Position numbers and translations under genes: made by a program. From assembly GCF_900102195.1 (NCBI RefSeq), contig NZ_FNBE01000020.1:38197-102196 (forward strand): a stretch of DNA of 64,000 bases. Direction: 5' to 3'. Below the pieces are notes generated by a model, which saw only the letters and a list, made by a program, of their open reading frames with translations, was not told the DNA's origin and searched no databases. This document shows positions 26,219-35,726 of the stretch, piece after piece. Position 1 is the stretch's first letter. Each line of letters begins with the position of its first letter. The stretch is from Pseudonocardia oroxyli (GTDB lineage Bacteria; Actinomycetota; Actinomycetes; Mycobacteriales; Pseudonocardiaceae).

Positions 26219-27911
26219 GCCGGACCCACAGCACGCACTGGGGAGCGTTCCGGGGCACGCTCACCGCGGACGGGCTGCGGGTGGTGCCGCGGGCGGGCGA
26301 CCCCGACCCGTCGGCGCTGCTGGACAACGTGCCCTCCGCCGTGGACCACCCGGCACGGGTGCGGCGCCCGGCCGTACGCCGCGGCTGGTGGGAGGACGGC
26401 GCCGGGCCGGACGACCGCCGGGGCCGGGACTCCTACGTCGAGGTCGAGTGGGACGCCGTGCTGGACCGGGTGGCCGCGGAGCTGCGCCGGTACCGGCCCG
26501 AGCAGGTGTACGGCGGCTGCTACGGCTGGGCCGGCGCCGGGCGGTTCCACCACGCCCAGAGCCAGGTCCACCGCTTCCTCAACCACGCCGTCGGCGGGTA
26601 CGTCCGGTCGGTGGGGGACTACAGCGGGGCCGCGGCCCAGACCGTGCTCACGCACGTCCTGGGCCCGTCCGAGCTGGTGTCGAAGGGCACCGTGACCTGG
26701 GACCAGGTCGCCGCCCACACCGACACCGTGCTCGCCTTCGGCGGGATGAACCTCAAGAACAGCGCGGTCGGCGGCGGCGGGATCAGCGCGCATCTGGAGC
26801 GGGGTGCCCTGGCTGCGGCCGCCGCGCGCGGCGGCCTCCTGGTGAACGTCGGGCCGCTCCGGTCGGACCTGCCCGAGGGGTCCCGCTGGCTGTCGGTCCC
26901 GCCCGGCACGGACACCGCCCTGATGTTCGGGCTGCTGCACACCCTGGTCGAGGAGGACCTGCACGACCGGGGGTTCCTCGACCGCTACTGCGTCGGCTGG
27001 GACACGCTGGCGGCCCACCTGCGGGGTCGGGACGCCGAATGGGCCGCCGAGATCACCGGGGTGCCCGCCGCGGAGATCCGGCAGCTGGCCCGCCGGGCCG
27101 CCGCGGGACGCACGCTGGTCACCGTGGCGCAGTCGCTGCAGCGCGCCGAGTTCGGGGAGCAGCCGGTGTGGGCGGGCCTCGCGCTGGCCGCGGCGCTCGG
27201 CCAGATCGGGCTGCCCGGCGGCGGGTTCTGCTACGGCCTGGGCTCGATCGGGCACTACGGCCGCAACCGGGTGTCGGTCCCCGTCGCCGCGGTCCCGCAG
27301 ACCCCGGACACCGGCGGGGTGATCGGGGCCTTCCGCGCCGATCCCGACGCCCACCCGCTGCCCACTCCGTCGGGCCGGATCGAGCTGTGGTCGGCCACCA
27401 TCGACGCGTTCGGCTACCCCGACGCACCCGGCCACCCGACCTGGCTCCCGCCCACCGAGGCGCCCGACGAGCGCCACCCGCTGTGGCTGGTGGCCAACCA
27501 GCCCGCGACCCGGCTGCACTCGCAGCTGGACTTCGGCGCCCACTCCCGCGCCCACAAGGTGCGTGGCCGGGAGGTGGCGCGCATCCACCCCGCGGACGCG
27601 GGCCCCCGCGGCATCGCGACCGGCGACCTCGTCCGGCTGTCGAACGACCGCGGCGCCTGTCTGGCGGCCGCCGAGGTGACCGACGGGGTCCGGGCCGGTG
27701 TCGTGCAGCTGCCGACCGGCGCCTGGTTCGACCCCCTCGACCCGGGCGCCGACGTGCCGTTCTGCGTGCACGGCAACCCGAACGTCCTGACCCGCGACCG
27801 GGGCACCTCCCCGCTGCACAGGGCTGCACCGGCCAGCACACGACCGTCGCGCTCGAGCGCTGGGACGCCCCGGTCCGGGAGGTCCGGGCCTTCGCGCCGC
27901 CGGTGGGGTGA
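26215..27911 (+). pseudogene. BisC/TMAO-reductase-like molybdenum enzyme with internal deletion and 3' frameshift
   Basis: GTG 26215 opens a protein of the DMSO/biotin-sulfoxide reductase branch: THWGAFRGTLTADGLRVVP, YGGCYGWAGAGRFHHAQSQ, and a molybdopterin dinucleotide-binding C-terminal domain (HPLWLVANQPATRLHSQLDF). Near 27300 the sequence passes from VSVPVAAVPQ straight into TPDTGGVIGAFRADP, so about 150-180 residues usual for this family are missing, in frame. Near 27817 one G is lost: CTGCACAGG stands where CTGGCACAGG would give the family tail AQGCTGQHTTVALERWDAP, which follows in the next frame to 27911. Such enzymes reduce sulfoxides, including biotin or methionine sulfoxide. This copy is unlikely to bind cofactor properly. 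Confidence 0.82.
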
Positions 27912-27950
27912 GCGGGGCCCGGCCCCCACGTGGGGGCCGGGCCCGCCCGG

Positions 27951-28733
27951 TCAGTCCGCGGGGACGTGCCTGCGCACCCACTCCACGGCCGCGGCGGCCA
28001 CCGCGTCCTGGCTCTCGTAGAAGGTGTGGGTCGCGCCGGGGACCACGAGGACGCGGGAGCCCGGGGGCAGGAGGTGCTCGCCCGCCAGGGTGGTCGCGGC
28101 GAGCGCCTGCTCCTGTGCGCCGGTGTCCCCGTGGATCACCAGGACGGGCACCGACACCGCACCCAGCAGCTCCGCCTGGGTGCCGTCGGCGCCGAGCTTC
28201 GGCCGCCGCCGGTTGACGACGACGTGCGTGCGGGTCGGTGAGTCGACCGCCAGCGGGACGTCCTCGTCCCGGTACCAGGCGGCGAGCTGCGCGTCGTCGA
28301 GGAACGGGTAGGGCGTGTCGCCGGTGCCCGCACCCGTCAGCGCCCCGGTGAGGACGAGCGTGTGGACCCGGGGCCGCCGCGGGGCGACCCGCAACGCGAT
28401 CGCCGAGCCGAGACTCTGCCCGTGCACCACCTGGCGGGTGTAGCCGAGCGAGTCGAGGTGGTCCAGCCCGGCGTGGGCGTCCGCGAGCAGGTGGTCGGCG
28501 TCGACCACCTCCCCGTCGGAGTCGCCGAACCCGCTCAGGTCCAGCCGCAGGACGGCGTGGCCGAGCGCCGCGTACTCCGCCGCGAGCCGGTCGAAGCGAC
28601 CGCCGGCCCGCCGGTCGGAGAGGAACCCGTGCAACAGCAGGACCGCGCCGTCCCCGGTCCCCGGGGTGAAGGTGGTGGCCAGCGACCCGCCCCACCCGCT
28701 GGTGAGCCGCAGCTCGGTCTCGGTGCTCGTCAT
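27951..28733 (-). CDS. Alpha/beta hydrolase
   Basis: A 260-residue serine hydrolase. VLLLHGFLSDRRAGGRFDRL carries the HGF oxyanion motif (about residue 35), VVHGQSLGSAIAL is the Gly-x-Ser-x-Gly elbow (about 98-110), VPVLVIHGDTGAQEQ holds the acid, and VPGATHTFYESQ the catalytic His. It is the last gene of the leader-4 operon: its ATG overlaps the stop of the DszA-like gene by 4 nt. It may hydrolyse an ester or thioester produced by the monooxygenase, or have a general esterase role. Confidence 0.87.
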   Translation of the reverse strand: MTSTETELRLTSGWGGSLATTFTPGTGDGAVLLLHGFLSDRRAGGRFDRLAAEYAALGHAVLRLDLSGFGDSDGEVVDADHLLADAHAGLDHLDSLGYTRQVVHGQSLGSAIALRVAPRRPRVHTLVLTGALTGAGTGDTPYPFLDDAQLAAWYRDEDVPLAVDSPTRTHVVVNRRRPKLGADGTQAELLGAVSVPVLVIHGDTGAQEQALAATTLAGEHLLPPGSRVLVVPGATHTFYESQDAVAAAAVEWVRRHVPAD

Positions 28734-30046
28734 GAGAGCCCCAGGTTCGCACGGAGCGTGGTGCCCTCGTACTCGGTCCGGAACACGCCGAGCCGCTGCA
28801 GGTGCGGCACGACGGCCCGGCCGAAGTCCTCGAAGGACCCCGGGAAGTGCGTCGGGGTGATCAGGAACCCGTCCGCCGCGCCCGAGCCGAAGATCTCCGC
28901 GAGCTGTTCGGCGACCTGCTCGCCGGTCCCGACGACCTGCGGGGTGAGCTCGCTGGTCGAGAACGCGATGCCCGCCTCCGCGATCGTGACCCGGTCCCGG
29001 CTCGCGCCCAGCAGGTCGTCGAGCTGGGAGATCGCGCGGGACTCGGTCTGGCCGTCGGTCGCCCGCTCCGCCAGCACGTCGACGTAGCGGGCCTGCAGGT
29101 CGACGCCGGTGAGGTCGATGCGGGCGAAGTGGCTCAGGAAGGTCGTCCCGGACTCGGGGGTGATCCGGGTCCGCAGGAAGTCCCGCCGGGCCTCGGCGAT
29201 CTCGCGGGTCTCGCCGACGATCGGCTGCACCGCGGCGAACAGCCGGATCCGCTCGGGATCCCGCCCGGCCGCTCGCGCCTTGGCCTTGAGGTCGTCCTTC
29301 TTGCTCTGCAGGTCGGCCTGGGTGCGCTCGATCGCGAAGATCACGTCCCCCCACCGGGCGCCGAACTCCCGGCCGCGCGGCGAGTCGCCCGCCTGGATGA
29401 TCACGGGGTGCTGCTGCGGGCTGGGCGGCAGGTTCAGCGGCCCGCGCACCGCGACGTAGCGGCCCTTGTAGTCCGGGACGGTGATCCTCGACGGGTCGGC
29501 GAAGACGCCGGACTCCTGGTCCTGGACCAGGGCGTCGGGCCCCCAGGACCGCCACAGCGCCAGGACCGCCTCGACGAACTCGTCCCCCCGGTCGTAGAGC
29601 GCGGAGCCGGTGAGCTCCTCGGCGTGCGGGAAGTTCAGGTAGTTCGCCGGGCCGTGCGACTGGATGACGTTCCACGCGACCCGACCGCCCGAGAGGTGGT
29701 CGAGGCTGAGCAGCGTGCGGGCCAGGTTGTAGGGCTCGTTGAAGCTGGTCGACAGGGTCACGCCCACCCCGAGACGGGTGGTGACCGCGGCGATCTGGCC
29801 CGCGACCTGCGCCGGGTCGTGCTTGATCGAGTTGGAGTGCCCGTGCCGGGTGAAGCCCTCGTTGTGGCTGATCGTCTCCGGGATGAAGGCGAGGTCGAAC
29901 TTCGCGGCCTCGAGCGTGCGGGCGGTCTGGTGCAGGAAGTCCCGCCCCAGCCAGTCCCGCGACGAGTACGGGTGGCGCCAGGCGCCTGCGTAGTGCCCGC
30001 TCGGGAACAGGATGTAGCCCCCGAGGAACAGCTGTCGATCCGTCAT
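28730..30046 (-). CDS. NtaA/SnaA/DszA family flavin-dependent monooxygenase
   Basis: A 438-residue enzyme with the features of the NtaA/SnaA/DszA (SoxA) family: SSRDWLGRDFLHQTARTLEA near the N terminus, TTRLGVGVTLSTSFNEPYNL, DHLSGGRVAWNVIQSHGPAN and IIQAGDSPRGREFGAR. Known members use FMNH2 to oxidise dibenzothiophene sulfone, nitrilotriacetate or pristinamycin precursors. Length is normal (about 440-460) and the protein looks intact. It is coupled by ATGA overlaps to the substrate-binding protein and the hydrolase. Given the sulfur-type leader upstream, an organosulfur substrate is likely. Confidence 0.88.
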   Translation of the reverse strand: MTDRQLFLGGYILFPSGHYAGAWRHPYSSRDWLGRDFLHQTARTLEAAKFDLAFIPETISHNEGFTRHGHSNSIKHDPAQVAGQIAAVTTRLGVGVTLSTSFNEPYNLARTLLSLDHLSGGRVAWNVIQSHGPANYLNFPHAEELTGSALYDRGDEFVEAVLALWRSWGPDALVQDQESGVFADPSRITVPDYKGRYVAVRGPLNLPPSPQQHPVIIQAGDSPRGREFGARWGDVIFAIERTQADLQSKKDDLKAKARAAGRDPERIRLFAAVQPIVGETREIAEARRDFLRTRITPESGTTFLSHFARIDLTGVDLQARYVDVLAERATDGQTESRAISQLDDLLGASRDRVTIAEAGIAFSTSELTPQVVGTGEQVAEQLAEIFGSGAADGFLITPTHFPGSFEDFGRAVVPHLQRLGVFRTEYEGTTLRANLGLS

Positions 30047-31614
30047 GGCTGGACCCTTCCGACGCCCTGGGCGTACAGGTAGCGGTTCGGCTTGGGCGTC
30101 CACTGCAGACCCTTGGACACCACGCCGGTGAACGGCGACGGGTAGAGGAAGATCGCGTGCGCCTCGTCGTGGGCGTTCTGCACGGCCTGGTTCACCAGGT
30201 CGGTCTTCTCGGCCTCGGTCGTGGCGTTCTGGGCGCGCGTGGTCAGCGCGTCGAACTCCGGAGCGTCGAGGTGGCTCTGGATGTGGTCGCTGCGGAAGGG
30301 ACCGAAGTTGCCGGTCACGTCGCCGCGGAAGGCCCCGCCCCACATGATGTAGTAGAAGTCCGCGGCCTGGTCGTCCGGCCCGTACTGGCTCTGCAGCCAG
30401 GCGGGGAAGGGCTGCTGCTCGATCTTCAGCGTCACGCCCACCTTCGCCCACTGCGCGGCGATCGCCTGCGTGGCGGCGTCCTGCGAGACGTAGGTGCCCG
30501 AGGAGAGCAGCACGGTCAGCGTGAGCCCGTCCGCGTGCCCGGCCTCCGCGAGCAGCTGCTTGGCCTTCTCGGGGTCGTACGGGTAGGCGGAGACCGCCGG
30601 GTCGGGCTGCTGGAACGGGTCGTAGATCACCTGGCCGGGCAGCGGGGTCACCGCGCCCTGCAGCAGGCTCTTGATGATCGTGTCCTTGTCGGTGGCGTAG
30701 TTGAGCGCCTGGCGCACCCGCGGGTCGGCCAGCGGGGTGCCGGTCCTGCGCTCGTTGATCGCCAGGGTGAGCGGCTGGTTGCCCACGCCGAGCACCGTGT
30801 CGTAGGTGTCGGAGTCCCGGAACTGGGCCAGGTCCAGCGGGTCGAGGTTGAGGATGAGGTCCTGCTCGCCCGCCCGCAGTGCGGCGACGCGCTGGGCCTC
30901 CGAGGCGAGCACCGTGTACCGGACCTGCGCGAACTGCGGCTTCGGCCCGGCGTAGTGCGGGTTGAGCGACAGCGTGGCGCCGTTCTCCTGGTCCAGCGTG
31001 TCCAGCTTGTACGGCCCGCTGCCCAGCGCCTCGTTGTCCAGGTTGTGGGACTGGGCGAAGGCGGGCTGCGCGATGTAGATGGACCACAGGCGCCCCGGGA
31101 GGTCCAGGGCGGGCTGGGACAGGGTGAAGGAGAGGGTGCTGTCGTCGACCTTCGTCACCGAGGTCAGGTACCTCCGCAGCGGGGCGCCCGCGGTGCCCTT
31201 GTAGTCCGGGTCGAGCAGCTGCTGGAAGTTCCAGACCACGTCGTCCGCGGTCAGCGGCGAGCCGTCGGAGAACGTCGAGTCCGTCCGGATGGTGAACCGC
31301 CAGTGCAGCGGGTCGGTGCTGGTCCACGCGGTCGCCAGCGAGGGCTGCACGGTCAGGTCCGGCCCGATCTGGGTCAGCGACTCGTAGATCGAGCCGACGA
31401 TCGAGCCCGACGAGTCCGGCGAGCCCCCCTTGTGCGGGTTGACGCCGGTGATCTGGCGCGAGAGCCCCAGCCGGAGGACGTCACCCACCTGCGGGGTCTC
31501 GCCGCCGCCCGCCGCGGCTCCACCGCAGGCGGCGAGGACCGCGAGCAGGACGGCGGCCACCGCCGCGGTCAGCAGTCGTACCGGCCCGCGTCGGGCGGAG
31601 GGTCTGTGTGTCAC
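30043..31614 (-). CDS. ABC transporter substrate-binding lipoprotein (SBP_bac_5)
   Basis: A 523-residue extracytoplasmic solute-binding protein of the oligopeptide/nickel class. A signal peptide ends in the lipobox L-A-A-C (Cys30), so it should be lipid-anchored. The family 5 domain contains PSLATAWTSTDPLHWRFTIR, DSTFSDGSPLTADDVVWNFQ and DPRVRQALNYATDKDTIIKS. It delivers its ligand to the two permeases encoded by 33281-35163. Overlaps on both sides make it part of the leader-4 operon. The ligand is probably an organosulfur compound rather than a peptide, by context. Confidence 0.92.
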   Translation of the reverse strand: MTHRPSARRGPVRLLTAAVAAVLLAVLAACGGAAAGGGETPQVGDVLRLGLSRQITGVNPHKGGSPDSSGSIVGSIYESLTQIGPDLTVQPSLATAWTSTDPLHWRFTIRTDSTFSDGSPLTADDVVWNFQQLLDPDYKGTAGAPLRRYLTSVTKVDDSTLSFTLSQPALDLPGRLWSIYIAQPAFAQSHNLDNEALGSGPYKLDTLDQENGATLSLNPHYAGPKPQFAQVRYTVLASEAQRVAALRAGEQDLILNLDPLDLAQFRDSDTYDTVLGVGNQPLTLAINERRTGTPLADPRVRQALNYATDKDTIIKSLLQGAVTPLPGQVIYDPFQQPDPAVSAYPYDPEKAKQLLAEAGHADGLTLTVLLSSGTYVSQDAATQAIAAQWAKVGVTLKIEQQPFPAWLQSQYGPDDQAADFYYIMWGGAFRGDVTGNFGPFRSDHIQSHLDAPEFDALTTRAQNATTEAEKTDLVNQAVQNAHDEAHAIFLYPSPFTGVVSKGLQWTPKPNRYLYAQGVGRVQP

Positions 31615-33284
31615 GGTGCGTCCCTGTCTGTGTGGTGTGAGCGCCCGGGGATCGCCTCGACGAGGGCCCGGGTGTAGGGGCTGGTGGGTCTGGCCAGCAC
31701 CTCGGCGGTGCGGCCCTGCTCGACGATCTGGCCCCCGCGCAGGACGACGAGGTCCTCGCAGAGGTAGCGGACGACGGCGAGATCGTGGGAGATGAACAGG
31801 TAGGTCAGGTTCCGCTCGCGGCGCAGCCGCCCGAGCAGCTGGAGGATCCGCGCCTGCACGGACAGGTCCAGGGCCGAGACGGGCTCGTCGGCGATGATCA
31901 ACGACGGCTCGGTGGCGAGCGCGCGGGCGATGCCGACCCGCTGCCGCTGCCCGCCGGACAGCTCCGCGGGGTGCCGGTCCCGGAAGCTCCGCGGCAGCTC
32001 CACCTCGTCCAGCAGGGAGTCGACGCGGGCGGCGACCGCGCGCCGCGACAGGTCGCGGCGGGCGATCTCGAGCGGCTCCCGCAGCGTCTGGGCCACGGTC
32101 AGCCGCGGGTCCAGCGAGCTGTAGGGGTCCTGGAAGATGTACTGGACCTCCTGCCGCCAGCGTCGTCGCTGCGCCCGGTCGTGACCGGTCAGCGGCGTGC
32201 CCTGGTAGGACACGACGCCGGAGTCCGGGCGTTCGAGGCCCACGACGATGCGGGCGAGCGTCGTCTTGCCGGAGCCGGACTCGCCCACCAGCCCGATCGC
32301 CTGGCCCCGGGCCACGGTGAGGTCGACCCCGTCGAGCGCGACGTGCCGGGCCCGACCCGTGCCGCCCCGCACCGTGAACGCGCGCCGCAGTCCCTCGACC
32401 CGCAGCTGGGGGACCGGCGTCGGGTCCTCCCGGGGGGCGACCCGCACCGGCTCCAGCCTGCTCGGGGTGGCCGCCAGCAGGGTGCGGGTGTACTCGTGCG
32501 CCGGGTCGCGCAGCACCTCGCCGGTGGGTCCGGACTCGACGATCCGGCCCGCGGACATCACGTGCACGTCGTCGGTGCGGTCGGCGATCACCCCGATGTC
32601 GTGGCTGACCAGCAGCACGCCGAGGTGCAGCCGCTCGCGCAGCTCGTCGACCAGGTCGAGCACCTGGGCCTGCACCGACACGTCGAGCGCGGTGGTCGGC
32701 TCGTCGGCGATCAGCACCGCGGGCTCGCGGGCGAGCGCCATCGCGATGACGACGCGTTGGTTGAGCCCACCCGAGAGCTCGTGCGGGAACGCGCCGAGCG
32801 TCTTGTGGACGTCCGGGATCCCGACCGCGCGCACGAGTTCGGCGACCCGCGCGCGGGCCTCCCGGCGGGAGGTCCCGGCGGGCAGCGCCTCGCGGAGCTG
32901 GGCCGCGATCCGCATGCGGGGGTTGAGCGAGGCGGTGGGGTTCTGGAAGACCACGCCGACGGTCGCGGACAGGTGCGCCCGAGCCGCCCGCGGGTCGAGC
33001 CCGGTGAGGTCCCGTCCGGCGACCTCGACGCGGCCGCCGTCCACCCGGACCGCCGACGGGAGCAGCCCCGCCACGGCCAACGCGGTCAGGGTCTTGCCGG
33101 AGCCGGACTCGCCGACCAGCCCGACGGACCGGCCCGCGCGCACCTCGAACGAGACGCCCGCGACGATCGGTTCCCGGGCGTCCGGCTCGTCGAGCCCGAC
33201 GGCGAGGTCGCGCACCCGCAGGACCGGGTCGCCCGTGGGCGTCGGCCGGGTCGTCACCAGTGGTCGGACGGTCTGTGCGGTCAC
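31611..33284 (-). CDS. Dual ABC transporter ATP-binding protein (Dpp/Opp class)
   Basis: A 557-residue protein with two fused ATPase domains. The first has Walker A GESGSGKTLTALAV, signature LSGGLNQRVVIAMALA and Walker B VLIADEPTTALD. The second has Walker A GESGSGKTTLARIV, signature LSGGQRQRVGIARALA and Walker B LIIADEPVSALD. Each carries the Opp/Dpp C-terminal extension. The start is GTG at 33282-33284, overlapping the stop of the permease gene; the longer frame upstream is a shadow. The fusion replaces separate D and F subunits. Confidence 0.93.
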   Translation of the reverse strand: MTAQTVRPLVTTRPTPTGDPVLRVRDLAVGLDEPDAREPIVAGVSFEVRAGRSVGLVGESGSGKTLTALAVAGLLPSAVRVDGGRVEVAGRDLTGLDPRAARAHLSATVGVVFQNPTASLNPRMRIAAQLREALPAGTSRREARARVAELVRAVGIPDVHKTLGAFPHELSGGLNQRVVIAMALAREPAVLIADEPTTALDVSVQAQVLDLVDELRERLHLGVLLVSHDIGVIADRTDDVHVMSAGRIVESGPTGEVLRDPAHEYTRTLLAATPSRLEPVRVAPREDPTPVPQLRVEGLRRAFTVRGGTGRARHVALDGVDLTVARGQAIGLVGESGSGKTTLARIVVGLERPDSGVVSYQGTPLTGHDRAQRRRWRQEVQYIFQDPYSSLDPRLTVAQTLREPLEIARRDLSRRAVAARVDSLLDEVELPRSFRDRHPAELSGGQRQRVGIARALATEPSLIIADEPVSALDLSVQARILQLLGRLRRERNLTYLFISHDLAVVRYLCEDLVVLRGGQIVEQGRTAEVLARPTSPYTRALVEAIPGRSHHTDRDAP

Positions 33285-34177
33285 TGCGCGAGTCCTCTCT
33301 TGACGGCGGGGCCGCCGACGAACCGTTCGGCCAGCCCGTCGCCCAGCAGCTGCAGCCCCACGGCCGTCACGACCACCGCCAGGCCGGGGAACAACGCGAT
33401 CCACGGCGCCGTGAAGATCTGGGCCTGCCCGCTCGCGACCATCTGCCCCCAGTCCGGCTGGGGCGGCTGTACACCGAGACCCAGGTAGCCCAGGCTCGAC
33501 TCGAGGAGCAGCGCGGACGAGGCGTTGATGGTGAAGGCGACCGCGAGCAGCGGCAGCACGCTCGGCACCAGGTGGCGGCGGGCCACGCCGAACCGGCCCG
33601 CGCCCGCGACCCGCGCCGCCTCCACGTACTGCGCGCGCACGACGGCCCGGGCGTGCCCGCGGATCACCCGGAAGGTCAGCACCCACGAGCCCAGCACCAG
33701 GACGGCGACGATCGGGACGAACGAGTTCCCCACGAACGACAGCACCACGATGGCGAGCACGATCGACGGCACCGCCAGCTGGACGTCCGCGAGCCTGCCG
33801 GCCAGCGCGTCGACCCAACCGCCGTAGAGGGCACCGAGCAGCGCGAGCGACAGGCCGAGTGCGGAGGCGACCACCGCGGACACCAGCGTGATCGCCAGCG
33901 CCGTCCGGCCGCCGAACACCACCCGCACCAGCACGTCCCGCCCGAGCTCGTCGGTGCCGAACAGGTGCGCCGCAGACGGCGGGCGCAGGATGGCCTCGAA
34001 GTCCTGGGCCAGCGGGTCGCCCGAGGTCAGGGGGCCGGCGAGCGCGGTGAGCACCACGACCGCCAGGAGCGCGGCGCCGACCCACCCGCCGATCCCGATG
34101 GTGCGGCGCGGGCGCGCGGGCCGGTCCGGTTCGGCCGCCCGGACCGCGTCGGCGTCGTCGGTCTGCAGGAGGGTCAC
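33281..34177 (-). CDS. ABC transporter permease (DppC type)
   Basis: A 298-residue inner-membrane protein with an N-terminal cytoplasmic stretch, six predicted transmembrane segments and the EAA loop near YVEAARVAGAGRFGVARRHL. HLFGTDELGRDVLVRVVFG is a hallmark of the DppC/OppC branch. GTG at 34175-34177 overlaps the stop of the upstream permease. Functions with the partner permease and the dual ATPase. Confidence 0.92.
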   Translation of the reverse strand: MTLLQTDDADAVRAAEPDRPARPRRTIGIGGWVGAALLAVVVLTALAGPLTSGDPLAQDFEAILRPPSAAHLFGTDELGRDVLVRVVFGGRTALAITLVSAVVASALGLSLALLGALYGGWVDALAGRLADVQLAVPSIVLAIVVLSFVGNSFVPIVAVLVLGSWVLTFRVIRGHARAVVRAQYVEAARVAGAGRFGVARRHLVPSVLPLLAVAFTINASSALLLESSLGYLGLGVQPPQPDWGQMVASGQAQIFTAPWIALFPGLAVVVTAVGLQLLGDGLAERFVGGPAVKRGLAQ

Positions 34178-35163
34178 GACCGCAACCTCGGTTCCACGAT
34201 GGCCGCCAGGACGTCGACGACCAGGTTGATCAGGACGAACCCGACGGCGATCACCAGCACGCAGACGATCACCAGCGGGTAGTCGCGGTTCTGCACCGCG
34301 TTGATGGAGAGCTGTCCGAGGCCGGGCCAGCCGAACACCGACTCGGTGACCACCGCCCCGCCCAGCAGCACACCCGCCTGGATCCCGACCACGTTCAGCG
34401 TGGTGCCGAGGGAGTTCGCCACGACGTGGCGCCAGACCAGCGTGTGCCGCGGCAGACCCTTCGCCCGGGCGGTGCGCAGGTGTTCGGCCTGGAGCACGTC
34501 GAGCAGCGCGGTGCGGAAGACGCGGGCGACGGTGGGCACGAACGCGAAGGCCAGGGTGAACGCGGGCAGGACCAGGCTCGCCGCGTCGCCGGTGCTCGTG
34601 ACCGGGAACCAGCCCAGCTGCACCGCGAACACGATCACCAGCACGATGCCGACGAAGAAGGTCGGGATGGACTCCAGACCGACCGCGACCCCCAGCGGGA
34701 CCCGGCTCAGGAAGGTCGAGCGGGAGGTCGCCGACACGTACCCGACCACCCCGCCCAGCAGGGTGCCGATGACGAGGCCGCTCACCCCGAGGGCCAGGCT
34801 GGCCGGGATCTTCTCCAGCGCGATCGGCAGCGGGTCCTCGCCGTAGCGGATGGAGTCGGGGAACGACCCGGTCAGCACGCTGTGCAGGAACGTGCCGTAC
34901 TGCTCCGGCAACGGGCGGTCGAAGCCCATGAGGCGGGTCAGCCGGGCGATCTCGTCCGGCGGGGCGTCCGGCGGGACCAGCAGGATCGCCGGGTTGCCGG
35001 TCGCGTAGAGGGCGAAGAACACCAGCGTGACCGCGCCCCACACCGCGATCAGCCCGGTCAGCAGGCGACCGCCGACGTACCGGAGGCTGACGGGTGGTCG
35101 GGGCACGTGTGGGCGGCGCGGCGGCGGACCGGCGCGCTCCTGGGTGAGCTCGGAGGCGGACAC
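34174..35163 (-). CDS. ABC transporter permease (DppB type), first gene after leader 4
   Basis: A 329-residue permease with six transmembrane segments and the EAA-type loop LRTARAKGLPRHTLVWRHVV. The short conserved GFDRPLPEQYGTFLHSVLTG segment near residue 110 is characteristic of DppB/OppB. The start was set at GTG 35161-35163 (V-S-A-S-E), because an upstream in-frame extension to 35241 is proline-rich shadow. About 220 nt separate it from the stop of leader peptide 4, enough for an attenuator. Confidence 0.9.
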   Translation of the reverse strand: MSASELTQERAGPPPRRPHVPRPPVSLRYVGGRLLTGLIAVWGAVTLVFFALYATGNPAILLVPPDAPPDEIARLTRLMGFDRPLPEQYGTFLHSVLTGSFPDSIRYGEDPLPIALEKIPASLALGVSGLVIGTLLGGVVGYVSATSRSTFLSRVPLGVAVGLESIPTFFVGIVLVIVFAVQLGWFPVTSTGDAASLVLPAFTLAFAFVPTVARVFRTALLDVLQAEHLRTARAKGLPRHTLVWRHVVANSLGTTLNVVGIQAGVLLGGAVVTESVFGWPGLGQLSINAVQNRDYPLVIVCVLVIAVGFVLINLVVDVLAAIVEPRLRS

Positions 35164-35351
35164 TGTGGACCCTTCTGCGGGGGAGGGGGACGGGGACCCG
35201 GCGGGTGGGTGCGCGAGGTCGACCGCGCTCGGGCACGGCACGGCACGGGCACGGGCACGGCGGTGCCCGGGACCCGGACGGCGTGCGGGCGCGGCCCGGG
35301 TCCCGGGGACGCGGGGGCGGGGAGGGCACGCGGGCGCGCGGTCGGCCCGGC

Positions 35352-35376
35352 GCAGACGTGCGCGCGGGCTACGGCC
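35352..35376 (-). promoter_or_regulatory. Hairpin after leader 4 (candidate attenuator)
   Basis: On the minus strand, downstream of the leader-4 stop at 35383-35385, CCCG-(C)-GCGCA pairs with TGCGCCGGG around a CGTC loop: about 9 bp with one bulged base. It lies between the leader peptide and the first permease gene. Confidence 0.45.
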
Positions 35377-35382
35377 TGCGGA

Positions 35383-35541
35383 TCAGAAGGAGCGACAGCT
35401 CGTGGAGTTCACGGTGCCGTGGTCGATGACGCGACGCCGGCTGAAGGTCGACGAGGTCGACGGAGCGCTCGGGGCGTGCGCGGCCGGGGCCACCCGCGGC
35501 GCAGGCGACACCATCGCCTGACGGGGCAGCGGGTTCGACAC
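35383..35541 (-). CDS. Leader peptide 4 (sulfur-type attenuator peptide)
   Basis: A 52-residue leaderless ORF starting with GTG at 35539-35541 and ending with TGA. Its C terminus reads SRRRVIDHGTVNSTSCRSF, matching the shared leader tail. The single Cys is encoded by TGT. It begins exactly 6 nt after TTTACT, as the other leaders begin 6 nt after their own hexamer. An internal ATG at 35514 is an alternative start. It precedes the ABC transporter/DszA-like operon that runs leftward to 27951 and lies back to back with leader 2. Confidence 0.8.
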   Translation of the reverse strand: MSNPLPRQAMVSPAPRVAPAAHAPSAPSTSSTFSRRRVIDHGTVNSTSCRSF

Positions 35542-35547
35542 ACGGAG

Positions 35548-35602
35548 AGTAAAGCCCACTGGTCACGGCTTCGTCCAACCACGAAAGCAGATCGGAACCG
35601 AT
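35548..35602 (-). promoter_or_regulatory. Leader 4 promoter with ATCG-N4-CGAT box
   Basis: On the minus strand: ATCGGTTCCGAT (35602-35591), 12 nt, TTGGAC (35578-35573), 19 nt, TTTACT (35553-35548), 6 nt, GTG. The box is a perfect ATCGG/CCGAT dyad here. Layout identical to leaders 1-3. Confidence 0.75.
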
Positions 35603-35665
35603 AAGCGACCGTTGTCGGACGGGCTCCGGGGGCGGGCCCGCGGCCGGGACCGATCACCCCGGGCG

Positions 35666-35720
35666 ATCGATAGTGATGACCAATCGGCGTTGGACGGCGG
35701 GCCCGCCTGCGGGGTCTACT
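35666..35720 (+). promoter_or_regulatory. Leader 2 promoter with ATCG-N4-YGAT box
   Basis: ATCGATAGTGAT (35666-35677), 12 nt, TTGGAC (35690-35695), 19 nt, TCTACT (35715-35720), 6 nt, GTG. It faces the leader 4 promoter, with 63 nt between the two boxes, so one regulator could act on both. Confidence 0.75.
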
Positions 35721-35726
35721 GCTCGG

